Source: Antedon bifida
Taxonomy: Eukaryota; Echinodermata; Crinoidea; Comatulida; Antedonidae
Direction: 5' to 3'
NCBI GenBank assembly: GCA_963402885.1
Contig: OY727097.1
Span: 31,303,401 to 31,367,400 of the forward strand
Length of the DNA stretch: 64,000 nt
Every line of letters begins with the position of its first letter. The stretch's first letter is position 1. The translations under genes were made by a program, and so were the position numbers. Below are positions 11,186 to 22,873 of this stretch, piece by piece. A model generated the notes under the pieces. It did no database searches and was not told the origin of the DNA. It was given only the letters and a program-made list of their open reading frames with translations.

Positions 11186-12982
11186 ATGTCTGCCGTTAAT
11201 TTCGCATTGATATCACCCGACACAACGAGAAGCCGGACAAGTATTTCAATTGGAAATGTGTTGGTGCAGTTACTGCGAACAGGATTAAGAAGTAACGAAG
11301 ATAATCCAACACCAGAAAGCGAGGATGGATGCTATGCTTCTCTTCTCCTTTTTATTTGGCTCTCTTCTTTGTCTTTTGCAATGAGTTTTTCCTCATTGAC
11401 GACAGGTTTCAAGTTATCGGTCAGTACGGCACAGATTTTATCGCTCGTTCTACTAATGTTTAATTCCTTCAACATTTTATATTTTATCAAAACTAAAAGC
11501 AAGTGGACAGAACCCTCAGCCGGCGCCACATTGTATGAAATGCATGACAACACTACGGAGCATGACGTCATTGAACTACGTAATATGTCAGATGTTTCTC
11601 CGCCTTTTCAAGTGTCCACAACATGCGGCAACAAGAAACACACATCGTCAAACCTGTCATTGTTCGGTGTTTTCATCTTTGCTAGTTTCTCTCTGATCAT
11701 GTTCACAGCAGACATTATACAAGTTGCAACATGTTTACCTTTCTTTAACAACGAATACAGTAATGATTTATATATACAACAGGACATAATCTACATCGTT
11801 TTTCGAACCTTTTCGAACATGTATATCTGTATTAAAATTGCCTTCATGATTTGCTTCAAAAATAGTAAATTTGTAAGTAGTGTGTGGTTCTGCTATTCGA
11901 TCTTGCTATATGTGGCTTTGGATGTTGTGTACCTGATGGAAGGTTTAATGTATACTGCTTTTGTTCGTCTGAATATCACCGCTCCATGGGACTCACGTGA
12001 CCAACCAGATACTCCGACATCGCGTTACGATTCGCTCTGCTATAACAAAACTCGAGCGTATGATGACGTTGTGTTCGCCATCCAGAACGTCTTCTATCCG
12101 TTTACTATAGAATTTTATATTCTGTCAATTGGAATATTTCTTCATTATTGGTTTAATGCAAGTTTGCCAACTAAACGGAACAGAATCGTAAATGGGTATG
12201 GTGCTGTCGTTAACGATGATTCAGTAACGAATCGTACGGTCGATGAGGAGCAACAAGATGAAATGGTTCACTACTCATCCACAATTCCATTAGCTATTAT
12301 CATGTCTCTGCTTTTACTTGGATCATCTATGTTTCTACAATTTGACCAATTGTTAACAGTTGTTTACATTTATCATACAATTAGGATTATCTACAAAGTG
12401 TTGATGATCATACCTGTGGTATTGGGTGTTGGATATTTGTCGTATTTATCATACGATCGAAAACCATCTCTCGACGGAAGCGAGAAGCTGCTGTTTGGCA
12501 CAGTCACTGCGACGTTTTTGACTACTGCGTTCACAGCTCTGACGTCATCATTGCTTCTGCATCAGTTTAACATCAAACCAGCTGCCGATGTACCGGTATC
12601 CGGTAAAGATGGTCATGTGAACGTGACAGTTGAGGATTCTGTTATCTGCTTGATGTACTCTATCATTAATTACTTTCAAGTTGCAATGCAGACATGTTTC
12701 TTCATTTCTGCTCGTCGTCGTCGGCACCCATTTACCGCACACTTTAGTACCGTAAGCCAGCGGCGGCTTCGCGAATGCTTCTTATACCTTGCTATTTGCA
12801 ATGCTTTTATTCTGCTTTCGGGTACGTTTAAACTTATAAGCGTGGAAGTAACGAACGTCTGGTATTTTGGTGAGCGCCAATGGAGTATCATTGAAAGCTT
12901 GCTCTTTCCAATCGAAGAGCTGTACTACTTCCATTCTGTTTTACTTTGCAGTGAACTGTATCTGTTCTTTAAGGTTGAATAG
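11186..12982 (+). CDS. OTOP-like: Otopetrin-like proton channel b (single exon)
   Basis: A 598-codon frame paralogous to the gene at 8050 and in the same orientation. It shares the otopetrin blocks: YPFTIEFYILSIGIFLHYWF, the WFCYSILLYVALDVVYLMEG helix, and the C-terminal LFPIEELYYFHSVLLCSELY. A stretch of about 87 bases near the 5' end (11261-11347) is almost identical to the paralogue, although the proteins diverge elsewhere. Predicted function is a proton-selective membrane channel. The last 16 codons including the stop have been amplified downstream. Two adjacent intronless copies indicate local tandem duplication of an intronless ancestor. Confidence 0.87.
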   Translation: MSAVNFALISPDTTRSRTSISIGNVLVQLLRTGLRSNEDNPTPESEDGCYASLLLFIWLSSLSFAMSFSSLTTGFKLSVSTAQILSLVLLMFNSFNILYFIKTKSKWTEPSAGATLYEMHDNTTEHDVIELRNMSDVSPPFQVSTTCGNKKHTSSNLSLFGVFIFASFSLIMFTADIIQVATCLPFFNNEYSNDLYIQQDIIYIVFRTFSNMYICIKIAFMICFKNSKFVSSVWFCYSILLYVALDVVYLMEGLMYTAFVRLNITAPWDSRDQPDTPTSRYDSLCYNKTRAYDDVVFAIQNVFYPFTIEFYILSIGIFLHYWFNASLPTKRNRIVNGYGAVVNDDSVTNRTVDEEQQDEMVHYSSTIPLAIIMSLLLLGSSMFLQFDQLLTVVYIYHTIRIIYKVLMIIPVVLGVGYLSYLSYDRKPSLDGSEKLLFGTVTATFLTTAFTALTSSLLLHQFNIKPAADVPVSGKDGHVNVTVEDSVICLMYSIINYFQVAMQTCFFISARRRRHPFTAHFSTVSQRRLRECFLYLAICNAFILLSGTFKLISVEVTNVWYFGERQWSIIESLLFPIEELYYFHSVLLCSELYLFFKVE

Positions 12983-13318
12983 GCTGTTTTACTTTGCAGT
13001 GAACTGTATCTGTTCTTTAAGGTTGAATAGGCTGTTTTACTTTGCAGTGAACTGTATCTGTTCTTTAAGGTTGAATAGGCTGTTTTACTTTGCAGTGAAC
13101 TGTATCTGTTCTTTAAGGTTGAATAGGCTGTTTTACTTTGCAGTGAACTGTATCTGTTCTTTAAGGTTGAATAGGCTGTTTTACTTTGCAGTGAACTGTA
13201 TCTGTTCTTTAAGGTTGAATAGGCTGTTTTACTTTGCAGTGAACTGTATCTGTTCTTTAAGGTTGAATAGGCTGTTTTACTTTGCAGTGAACTGTATCTG
13301 TTCTTTAAGGTTGAATAG
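12935..13318 (+). repeat. 48-bp minisatellite from the end of otopetrin b
   Basis: Eight consecutive 48-base units. The first is the terminal coding segment SVLLCSELYLFFKVE plus TAG; the next seven are near-perfect copies (the first base differs only in the coding copy). Because 48 is a multiple of three, every copy repeats the same frame and the same stop. The array ends in a partial GCTGTTT. Confidence 0.97.
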
Positions 13319-13344
13319 GCTGTTTGTGTACAGTATACAAACTG

Positions 13345-14096
13345 GAAAGCCACTCCGAGAGTGCATACCCCCGCCTACTGTAATGCTTGGTTCCCACAGA
13401 GACGCAACACAAGGACGTAACGCAACGTAAGTGAATTGACCAATGACAAGCGAAGTAATAGACAGTTAGCAATCGCAAGCGAATAAGCCATCGCTTGTGA
13501 TTGGTCAATTGCGTTGCGTCGCTAGTGGGAACCACGCTTAATGTGATTTAGGCTGATTTCACTACAAACATGTGTATGCGAGTTTGGTGTAAAGGTTATG
13601 TAACCAGCCTTTCAACTAACAATAGTTTCAGTTGACTAACAATAGAACAGGAACGCCAAAATCAAACGGGTGAATTTGAAAAGAATTATGTTTTTAAAAC
13701 TACTCGTATCAAAAACCTGTACATAAAATCAAATTATGTTTTAAAATTACAAATCAGAAATTATAACTCTTGCCTCTTGCAAAAATGAAGTGTTTTAGAT
13801 AAGTAGTTCTCGAGAAAATGCAATTTCAGTTTACTAATTGTTACTTAACTTTAAGACTGCTCGTCGGCTTTTGAAAATTCTGTCCTATCTTTTAACACTA
13901 GCAGGTCTAAAAAATAATACTAAAAAGTGGTCCAGAATTGGGGCCGTGGTCCTGATTGCCATTAATGGAGTGATCCTTCACCACATATCTATCTGTAGTT
14001 TAATTTTTTGGTAAAGATCTTGCAATAACTTTTAGTAATCCTGCTAACAAACAGACACACGCGATCGATTACATACCTCCTTGGCGGAGGTACATA
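13345..14096. mobile_element. Dispersed repeat with CCTCCTTGGCGGAGGTA end (copy 1)
   Basis: Begins GAAAGCCACTCCGAGAGTGC and ends CCTCCTTGGCGGAGGTAC. The same order of blocks (GTGATTTAGGCT, TTTCACTACAA, GTATGCGAGTTTGGTGTAA, CTCGAGAAAATGCAATTTC, the AAAGTGGTCCAGAATTGGG segment) is found at 35246-35948, about 85-90 percent alike by eye. A family-1 MITE is inserted in this copy. No coding capacity recognised. Confidence 0.8.
13386..13540. mobile_element. Family-1 foldback MITE nested in dispersed repeat
   Basis: Ends GCTTGGTTCCCAC and GTGGGAACCACGCTTA are inverted. The inner arms carry GAATTGACCAATGACAAGCG and CGCTTGTGATTGGTCAATT. It interrupts the dispersed repeat between its CTACTGTAA and TGTGATTTAGGCT blocks. 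Confidence 0.88.
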
Positions 14097-14626
14097 ATTG
14101 CTATGTGATGGTAAATACGGAAGAGCAAACAAATGCTTTTTTGAATGAGTACTGTACCTCACCCTTCGTTTATAAGCAAGTCTATCAAACCATGTTTACA
14201 ATTTAGTTTAGAGTCTTCGTGAACGTGTACCCCATTTTTTAGCTCTGATTACTTGTTTTTTCGCTTCGTAAAAAGTACTAATTTTGCTGAAGCAAAAAAC
14301 TAAAAGAACTCAGAAATGAATGATTTTCAGAAGGAATTATAATTATGCATTATAAAATTATACAAATATAGTCTATAAAGTATATAAGAATAATATCATG
14401 TAAGGAAAAATAGTTAATAATAATCATGTTTGTATTAATAAAATGGTGAAAGAAATTGTTTGTATAAAATATTATATTTATATACATGTACATATTAAAC
14501 TACAATCATGTTTTAAAAAATACGTTTTTTTATCTAGACCTAAATGTGGGTGAAATCCAGTATGTATATTTTTTTAGTTAAAATTCTAAACTAAGTGGGT
14601 ACTGAAACACTGCTTTATAGTTTGTC
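14097..14626. other. Downstream flank of the large TSP1 gene
   Basis: AT-rich sequence beyond the stop codon of the minus-strand TSP1 gene; it probably contains its 3' UTR. No other feature recognised. Confidence 0.4.
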
Positions 14627-17600
14627 TTATCCTGATATGGTTGGGTTGCTAACGAAACATGACTCTTCGGTTACTGTCGCCGTATCATCTGTGTAGTCTT
14701 GTCGGCTAGGTCTACCATGGCGGTATACCTCCATAGGCGTACTGTAGTTTTGCACAGAAGGTCTACTATTTTTTAAAGTAGACCTACGTTTCTTTCTTCT
14801 ATAGATGTAGATCAAACTGTAACATTGAAAAAAGTAATTTTAATCTACCAAATTTTCAATCTAATGTTCATAATCTATTACAAATTGGTTTTACAACTTT
14901 AAAAAGATGCTTTTGCAAGATAATTTTTTGTATCTTATACTGTAATAGTTATCCACTTTGACCAAAAATTGGATCGAAAAAAGTGTATTTACCTGAAAAA
15001 ACTGTAATTTAAAGCATAAAATGGTCAAATTAGCTGCCAGCCAATGGGTTTTTGATTGAAATTAGTTTATTTTATCATTTTATAAGTGAAAACATTATTA
15101 TTTTTTTTTGCTTTTCTATGGAAGAGATTAACTTTATTAAAACTACACAATAACATATTCAAAGTTTGATTTAATTAATCATTTTTTCAGTTTTTTTATC
15201 TTTAACAAACATATAGATGAAAAAATGTTAAAACTACAAAATAACATATTCAAATTCTGATTTAATAATCATTCTTCATGTTTTTTCATCTTTAACAAAC
15301 ATAATACTGTATGTTACATTAAAATAGCATATTCAACAAAAGTTTGTTAAGAATTAATTTTTCAGGGGGACAATACATCTTAAGTGTATTTTTGTGTTTG
15401 ATTGAGAATCCTGTATTTGCCTGGTAAGACTGGAACATGTGTTCTTACCTGATTGTGACCCCAAGCAAGAGGGTAACCAGCAAAGCGTAAGAAATCAAAG
15501 TTCCAAATCCTGCCTTTTGAACCAACTTTTGTGATTTTAACGTTTCTTGGCAAGATTTCTCTTCTGTCAACGGCCCTTCGCATGTTCTTCCGGAACACGA
15601 TGCGTATGTAGCGAAGTCTCGTGATCTTAATTGACGGGTTGCATTTTTACACGAGGACCAATCGCTCCATTCCATGAAGCTGCAGTCGACATCTTTGCAC
15701 CCACAGCACTCTCCACTATATCCATCTCCACAGTCACATTCGTTCTCGTGTGGTTTGAGGACTCCGTTGTTGTAACAGTACTGGTTGCATTCTTTCTGTT
15801 CAACAAGGTCTATAGGACAGACAGCACCACCGCAACCTGAATCTTTGATAATACTACGTGTACGGAACTGCTTTCCTAAAGGTCCACAATTTTTAGAACA
15901 CGCTGACCACTTGCTCCAACCACTAACAATGCAATCTTGTATTTTACAGTCGCAACAAGCACCACTGTATCCATCTTTACAGTCACACTTCTGCTTGGTG
16001 TCATTAGGTGTCCCGCCATTGTAACAAACCCGATTACAAGATTGCTCCTCAGATAACATCGAAGGAAGCATAGTTTCACCACAAACAGACGATCTGTCAA
16101 TGTCACGTGTTCTGAATCGTTTTCCTAGCGCACCACATGTATGAGAACATGACGACCATTGACTCCAAGGAATCATAGCACAGTCCTGTAATTTCACACC
16201 ACAACACTGACCACTGAACCCATCTGGACATCTGCAAACGTCCTCTGACCGAGCCAGAGTACCTTTGTTGTAACAAACGCGGTTACACGATTGCTGCTGA
16301 GAAAAGACAGATGGACATTCACTTCCACCACACTCTGGTGCCTGTTGGATATCTCGTGTTCGAAATCGAGTTCCTAAAGGACCACACTCGTGAGAACATG
16401 GTGACCAATCACTCCAATCTGTCATTTCACAATGTTTTATTTCACAATCACAACATTTTCCACTATATCTAGAGGAACATCTACAATCAGTTCTGTCTAA
16501 TAAACCACCATTACGACAGACCCGATTACACGGCCGATTTTCTGATAAAGCAAAGGAGCACAATCCACCACATTCTGCCGGTTGGCTGACGTCACGAATT
16601 CTAAACTGAGTTCCTAGAGGGCCACATGTTTCGGAACAAACTGACCAATCACTCCAAGACGATAGTAAGCAGTTTTTTACCTTACAGTTACAACAATCAC
16701 CAGTGTATCCAGTTGGGCAATAACATTGATCGTTCGCAGCTCTCCCGCCATTGTAACAAACCCGATTACAGGATTGCTCCTCGGATAATGTCGACGGAAG
16801 CATAGTTTCCCCACAGACAGACGATCTGTCAATGTCACGTGTTCTGAATCGTTTTCCTAGTGCACCACATGCATGTGAACATGACGACCATTGGCTCCAA
16901 GGAACCATAGCACAGTCCTGTAATTTCACATCACAACACTGACCACTGAACCCATCTGGACATCTGCAAACATCCTCCGAGGGAACCAGAGCACCTTTGT
17001 TGTAACAAACGCGGTTACACGATTGCTGCTGAGAAAAGACAGATGGGCATTCACTTCCACCACACTCTGGTGCCTGTTGGATATCTCGTGTTCGAAATCG
17101 AGTTCCTAAAGGACCACACTCGTGAGAACATGGTGACCAATCACTCCAATCTGTCATTTCACAATATTTTATTTCACAATCACAACATTTTCCGCTATAT
17201 CTAGAGGAACATCTACAACCATTGTTGTCTAATAAACCACCATTACGACAGACCCGATTACACGGTTGGTTTTCTGATAAAGAAAAAGAACACAGTCCTC
17301 CACATTCTGCCGGTTGGCTGACGTCACGAATTCTAAACTGAGTTCCTAGAGGACCACATGTTTCGGAACAAACTGACCAATCACTCCAAGACGATAGTAA
17401 GCAGTTTTTTACCTTACAGTTACAACAATCACCAGTGTATCCAGTTGGGCAATAACATTGATCGTTTGCAGCTCTCCCGCCATTGTAACAAACCCGATTA
17501 CAGGATTGCTCCTCGGATAATGTCGACGGAAGCATAGTTTCACCACAGACAGACGATCTTTCAATGTCACGTGTTCTGAATCGTTTTCCTAGCGCACCAC

Positions 17601-18492
17601 ATGTATGAGAACATGACGACCATTGGCTCCAAGGAACCATAGCACAGTCCTGTAATTTCACATCACAACACTGACCACTGAACCCATCTGGACATCTGCA
17701 AACATCCTCCGAGGGAACCAGAGTACCTTTATTGTAACAAATTAGGTTGCATTGTTCCTGCTGTGAAAAAACAGATGGGCATTCACTTCCGCCACACTCT
17801 GGTGACTGTTCGATATCTCGTGTTCGAAATCTAGTTCCTAAAGGACCACATTCGTGAGAACATGGTGACCAATCACTCCAATCTGTCATCTCACAATGTT
17901 TTATTTTACAATCACAACACGTGCCTCTAAATCCAGACGGACATCTACATACTTTGCTGAGTAATGAACCGCCATTGTAACACTTACGATTGCATTGGTC
18001 CTGTTCTGTAAGTGATTGACATGTTACTCCACCGTTTTCCGGATAACGAGTTATTTTCCGACTTCTAAAACGAGTGCCTAGAGGTCCACAATCATGCGAG
18101 CATATTGACCAACTGCTCCAGCTAGTCAAACGACAATCGTTCACTGGAAGTTCGCAACATTCACCGGAGAATCTTTTTGGACACTCACACTTATCTAAGT
18201 TCTTACCGCCATTATAACAGAAGTTATTGCACTTTTTTTCTTCATAAGATGGTCCTGTACAGGTCACACCACTGCACGTTGATTCTTTATGTATTTTTCT
18301 ATACCTGTGTCGCATACCCTCTGTCCCGCACTCATGTGAACAGTTGCTCCATGGACTCCACCCTTCCCATTCACACGCAACGGGAACGCATTTGTAACGG
18401 TTTCTGCCTATGAAAAATCCTCCAATTAAACATCCTACTACTGCAGCTACTGCCGTACAGATTACTATAGCAGCTATGGAACTCCCCTTCAT
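14627..18492 (-). CDS. Large TSP1/EGF-like repeat transmembrane protein (2 coding exons)
   Basis: Exon 18492-15449 plus tail exon 14816-14627 gives about 1,077 residues. An N-terminal hydrophobic stretch (about 5-30; signal peptide or anchor) precedes 12 thrombospondin type 1 modules with WSxWSxC cores (WxxW sites are typical for C-mannosylation), separated by 11 short cysteine-rich EGF-like hooks of the CYNGG...CRCPxGFxGxCC form. Modules 3-4-5, 6-7-8 and 9-10 repeat a three-module order. The C-terminal hydrophobic segment runs across the splice junction (LLLGVTI, then SLIYIY) into a basic stop-transfer RRKKRR and a tail of about 60 residues. The single-exon frame appears to stop at TAA, but this is the splice donor AG|GTAAGA; a phase-2 junction to the acceptor TTACAG at 14817-14822 restores a membrane-receptor layout. 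I do not recognise a named orthologue; a cell-surface recognition or adhesion role is inference. Confidence 0.82.
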
Positions 18493-18794
18493 GTTTCTTT
18501 TTTCTGCAAAAGATATGGATAGTCTAGATAGGTCCTTTTCACACTGATACGGTTCACAACTACAGTTGAATCTCCGAGATGGTAGGCCTAATATTTCTGG
18601 TAATAAAACTTGTTCAAATATTTACCTTAGTAAATTCAAAGAAACATTAATATTTAACTCAATCTGTAAAATTCCATTGTTGCTGCGTAACTGTGTTTGT
18701 CTCCCAGTCAGAGCGAAAAAACAATTATTATGCATTTGAGTCATGATTGTTCTTTTCTTTAGAATTTTAAATAAAATCTTACTACAGTGGAATA
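18493..18794. promoter_or_regulatory. Upstream flank of the large TSP1 gene
   Basis: Position makes this the likely 5' UTR and promoter. It contains one TAGGCCTA octamer (18583-18590). No recognisable core promoter motif. Confidence 0.35.
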
Positions 18795-18953
18795 ATGTTC
18801 CCACTATAACGCAACGCAAAGACGTAGGCAGCAACGCAACGCGAATTGACCAATCAAGAACGATGGATTATTTTTCGAACTGACGCTTGTTATTGGTCAA
18901 TTCATTTGCTTGCGTCATTGCGTTGTGTCCAAGTGTGAACCAAGCCTTAGGAA
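18795..18953. mobile_element. Family-1 foldback MITE
   Basis: Left arm TGTTCCCACTATAACGCAAC with GCGAATTGACCAATCAAG; right arm TATTGGTCAATTCATTTGC with GCGTTGTGTCCAAGTGTGAACCAAGCCTTA. More degenerate than the copy at 5931. Confidence 0.8.
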
Positions 18954-18965
18954 GTGTTTTATTCG

Positions 18966-20110
18966 TTGTACTAATACTTATATATCCATGTAATGTTAAA
19001 TGAAGATCGTTGTTTACATAGTCACCACTCAAGTAGGTATTAATATGTTGATGCTTTTTAATTTCAACTCTAGAATGAGACCTTATTAACGTCTCTGCGC
19101 TCTTTTTCCTCAAGTTTTTTGGTGCCTGGTCTTGTTGGAATTTGTGTTTATTTTTCTTCGTCTGTTTAAGTCCGATTTTACGATAATATAGCTTGCAAGT
19201 TGAAATTAAACTGTTTCATATCCATGCAATTATACTATACGTCAACAATAATACAACAATATTTGACAAATTACTTTTATTACTGTTAATAAGCGTATTG
19301 GCTCGTTATATAACTTCAATTTCATTTGGAAAATACAGTATAACATTTTAATAAGTGACATTTATAAAAAAGTCAATAATTATTTTTGTTCGAATTAAGT
19401 TGGGTACATGAGTATGTAGAAGATAACAATCGTGAAGTATGTACAATTATTCCCTGTTATCATTTATATGTTTGCTTTGTAGGCTTCAAATAGGTCTCTG
19501 AAAGGCTAAAGTACGGTACCGTAGACTATATACAAAACAAGACCAGACAAGGTAATGACGCAGACGCAACGCAAACAAGTTGACCAATGACAAGAGAAAG
19601 TTTGAATAATCCATCGCTTGTGATTGGTCAAATTACTGTCTTTGTTACGTACTTGTGTCGCGTCTCTAGTTGGAACCAATCATTAGTAAAATATATTGCT
19701 GCAGTGCTATATTAGACACCTTAAGCACACCAAACCTTAATCTAAAGGCAAATTTTCAATTTTCTATAATAATAAATATAATACTTAATATAATAATAAT
19801 TTAAGTAAATGGAATTAAGTTAAGTATACCGACCTAACAACGTACTCTCAAGTTATACAGTACTGATTAACAGCTTTTGTAAAATACAATATTTAAAGTT
19901 GTAGCGTTTATATTCTCAATATTGCCTCATTTTAATGAATCAGCTAAGAAAAAGCATTTAAAAATGTAAAGTGTTTAACTTTTACATAATTTCAGTCTCA
20001 TCAATCCTTCTCCGTCGTACGCACGTCACACGTTCATAAATAATGCCAACGAGCATGCGCAGAGTGTGATTGTTAGATGCGCTCAATAGCTGTATGTTTT
20101 TGCCTTCGTT
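18966..20110. repeat. 1.17-kb direct duplication, copy 1 (3' flank of TSP1 copy A)
   Basis: Runs from ACTTATATATCCATGTAATG to TTTTTGCCTTCGTT and is repeated nearly base for base at 20132-21282 with an offset of 1,164-1,172 bp. The duplicated stretch is the region downstream of the TSP1 tail exon and includes a family-1 MITE. It breaks off before the tail-exon codons, so no gene is carried in this copy. Confidence 0.9.
19540..19680. mobile_element. Family-1 MITE in duplication copy 1
   Basis: Contains GACGCAACGCAAACAAGTTG, GACCAATGACAAGAG and, inverted, CGCTTGTGATTGGTCAAATTA, then GTCGCGTCTCTAGTTGGAACCAA. Confidence 0.8.
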
Positions 20111-20131
20111 ACAAATACTTGTATTGATTCG

Positions 20132-21282
20132 TTACAAATACTTATATATCCATGTAATGTTAAATGAAGATCGTTGTAGTCATAGTCACCACTCAAAAGT
20201 AGGTATTAATATGTTGATGCTTTTTAATTTCAACTCTAGAATGAGACATAATTAACGTCTCTGCGCTCTTTTTCCTCAAGTTTTTTGGTGCCTGGTCTTG
20301 TTGGAATTTGTGTTTATTTTTCTTCGTCTGTTTAAGTCCGATTTTACGATAATATAGCTTGCAAGTTGAAATTAAACTGTTTCATATCCATGCAATTAGG
20401 CCTATACTATACGTCAACAATAATACAACAATATTTGACAAATTACTTTTATTACTGTTAATAAGCGTATTGGCTCGTTATATAACTTCAATTTCATTTG
20501 GAAAATACAGTATAACATTTTAATAAGTGACATTTATAAAAAAGTCAATAATTATTTTTGTTCGAATTAAGTTGGGTACATGAGTATGTACAAGATAACA
20601 ATCGTGAAGTATGTACAATTATTCCCTGTTATCATTAATATGTTTGCTTTGTAGGCTTCAAATAGGTCTCTGAAAGGCTAAAGTACGGTACCGTAGACTA
20701 TATACAAAACAAGACCAGACAAGGTAATGACGCAGACGCAACGCAAACAAGTTGACCAATGACAAGAGAAAGTTTGAATAATCCATCGCTTGTGATTGGT
20801 CAAATTACTGTCTTTGTTACGTACTTGTGTCGCGTCTCTAGTTGGAACCAATCATTAGTAAAATATATTGCTGCAGTGCTATATTAGACACCTTAAGCAC
20901 ACCAAACCTTAATCTAAAGGCAAATTTTCAATTTTCTATAATAATAAATATAATACTTAATATAATAATAATTTAAGTAAATGGAATTAAGTTAAGTATA
21001 CCGACCTAACAACGTACTCTCAAGTTATACAGTACTGATTAACAGCTTTTGTAAAATACAATATTTAAAGTTGTAGCGTTTATATTCTCAATATTGCCTC
21101 ATTTTAATGAATCAGCTAAGAAAAAGCATTTAAAAATGTAAAGTGTTTAACTTTTACATAATTTCAGTCTCATCAATCCTTCTCCGTCGTACGCACGTCA
21201 CACGTTCATAAATAATGCCAACGAGCATGCGCAGAGTGTGATTGTTAGATGCGCTCAATAGCTGTATGTTTTTGCCTTCGTT
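20132..21282. repeat. 1.17-kb direct duplication, copy 2
   Basis: Same order and sequence as 18966-20110, with a small insertion near 20400 (GGCCTATAC) and a few substitutions. This copy continues without a break into the tail exon of TSP1 copy A, so it is the parental context. Confidence 0.9.
20706..20855. mobile_element. Family-1 MITE in duplication copy 2
   Basis: Essentially identical to the copy at 19540-19680, having been duplicated with the surrounding block. Confidence 0.8.
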
Positions 21283-21313
21283 GTTCGTATACATCCAAAC
21301 AGAAGGAAGGTCG

Positions 21314-22873
21314 CTATCCTTTAATAGCAGACTTTTCGTCGTCAATACTGCTATAGTTGACATGCATAGCAGCACTACCAACATTTCTGGAAAAAAAACA
21401 AAGTTTTTATAACATTATAAATATTTTTTAAGTAGTTTTAACAAATTGTAAAACGTTGGGCGTATTTCCAAAATGTATAAATATTTTTATTATGACCATT
21501 CTCAGGGTATTTGTCAATTCCGTTTTCAAAGGGCTGAATGTACATTCGTCCAAAAAAAGTCACGTAGTTAAATTTTTTTTAAATCAAATATCTTTAATGA
21601 TATAATTAATGTGATGATGGTGATCATAATGGTCTATGTTACGTTAAAACGGTTAAGATTACGGTTAATTAATCATGATGATAACAATGATGATGTTGAT
21701 TAATCATGCAGATGACAAAACGATTATATTCAAAGGTTTTCTGATGATGATATGCTAATATAATGACCTTTACCTTTTATGCCTAGTATAAAATAATAGT
21801 GCCATATAAATGAAGCTAATTGTCACCACCACTGCAGTAATAACGTTTAGGGCAATGAATCCTGGCTTTGACACCAACACTTTTCCTTTCAAAGCGATAC
21901 CGCAACTCTGTTCTTCTGTATAAGGTCCTTTACAGTTTGTACCTGCGCATTCGGACTCGCGTACAACATCACGTGACCGTACGCGATTCGTTGCGTTCTC
22001 ACACGATGACCATTCGGTCCAGCTACTCGGTTCACAATCTATGTTTTTGCAATCACAGCACTGGCCACTGTATGTGGTCTTCAGACAATCACAACCTTTT
22101 GTTGTCAGTATACCTCCGTTGTAACAAACACGATTGCACGACTGTTCTTCAGTAGTTGGTTTGGAGCATTGTCCACATACCTCTAGAACATTTCGAACTC
22201 TAAATTGGAATCCACTCGCGCCGCATTCCTGTGTACATTCAGACCAAACACCCCAATCACTGTACTCACAGCCACTACATCCGTCCTTACATTCTTGTTT
22301 TTGAGTGGTTGGTTCTGAGCAAGTTCCGCATACTTTAAGTACGTCCCGAACTCTAAATTGAGTACCAGACTTACCGCATTCTGGTGAGTAACACTCCGAC
22401 CAAACACCCCAATCACTGTACTCACAGCCACTACATCCGTCCTTACATTCTTGTTTTTGAGTGGTTGGTTCTGAGCAAGTTCCGCATACTTTAAGTACGT
22501 CCCGAACTCTAAATTGAGTACCAGACTTACCGCATTCTGGTGAGTAACACTCCGACCAAACACCCCAATCACTGTACTCACAGCCACTACATGGTACATT
22601 ACATGATTGTTCTTCACTGGTAGGTTCAGGGCACACATGCGGTCCACATCCATCCATCTGGAGTACGTTCCTAACCCTCAATTGAGTTCCTGAAGTCTTA
22701 CCGCATTCTGACGAGTAGCACGCAGACCATGGACCCCAATCACTGTACGTACATCCACTTTTATGTTCAGACTTTGTCTTACGTATTTTCTCGTAACCCA
22801 CTCCTCCGAAAAAAAGTCCCAAACCAGCTACTACTACGAACAGGAATATTATTGCAATTGCTTTACCGCCCAT
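21314..22873 (-). CDS. TSP1-repeat transmembrane protein, copy A (2 coding exons)
   Basis: Exon 22873-21774 plus tail exon 21386-21314 gives about 390 residues. The ATG at 22873 (MGGKAIAI) is used; a longer frame upstream would start at TTG. Order: hydrophobic N-terminus (about residues 4-24), five TSP1 modules (cores DWGPWSACYSSECG, DWGVWSECYSPECG twice, DWGVWSECTQECG and SWTEWSSC), one EGF-like hook (CYNGG...YSGQCC) before the last TSP1, then a transmembrane helix (ALNVITAVVVTISFIYMALL) and YTRHKR. The apparent stop is AGGTAA formed by the donor AG|GTAAAG; splicing in phase 2 to the acceptor TTCCAG gives the tail NVGSAAMHVNYSSIDDEKSA plus IKG and stop. Modules 2 and 3 are identical 52-residue (156-bp) units, a recent internal duplication absent from copies B and C. 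Function unknown; the layout is receptor-like. Confidence 0.85.

Noticed and set aside
12867-13430. 187-residue plus-strand and 142-residue minus-strand frames
   Set aside because: Shadows of the 48-bp array at the end of otopetrin b in other frames.
15445-15447. TAA as the true stop of the large TSP1 protein
   Set aside because: It overlaps a consensus donor AG|GTAAGA, would end the protein in the middle of the membrane helix, and an in-phase tail exon with basic stop-transfer follows.
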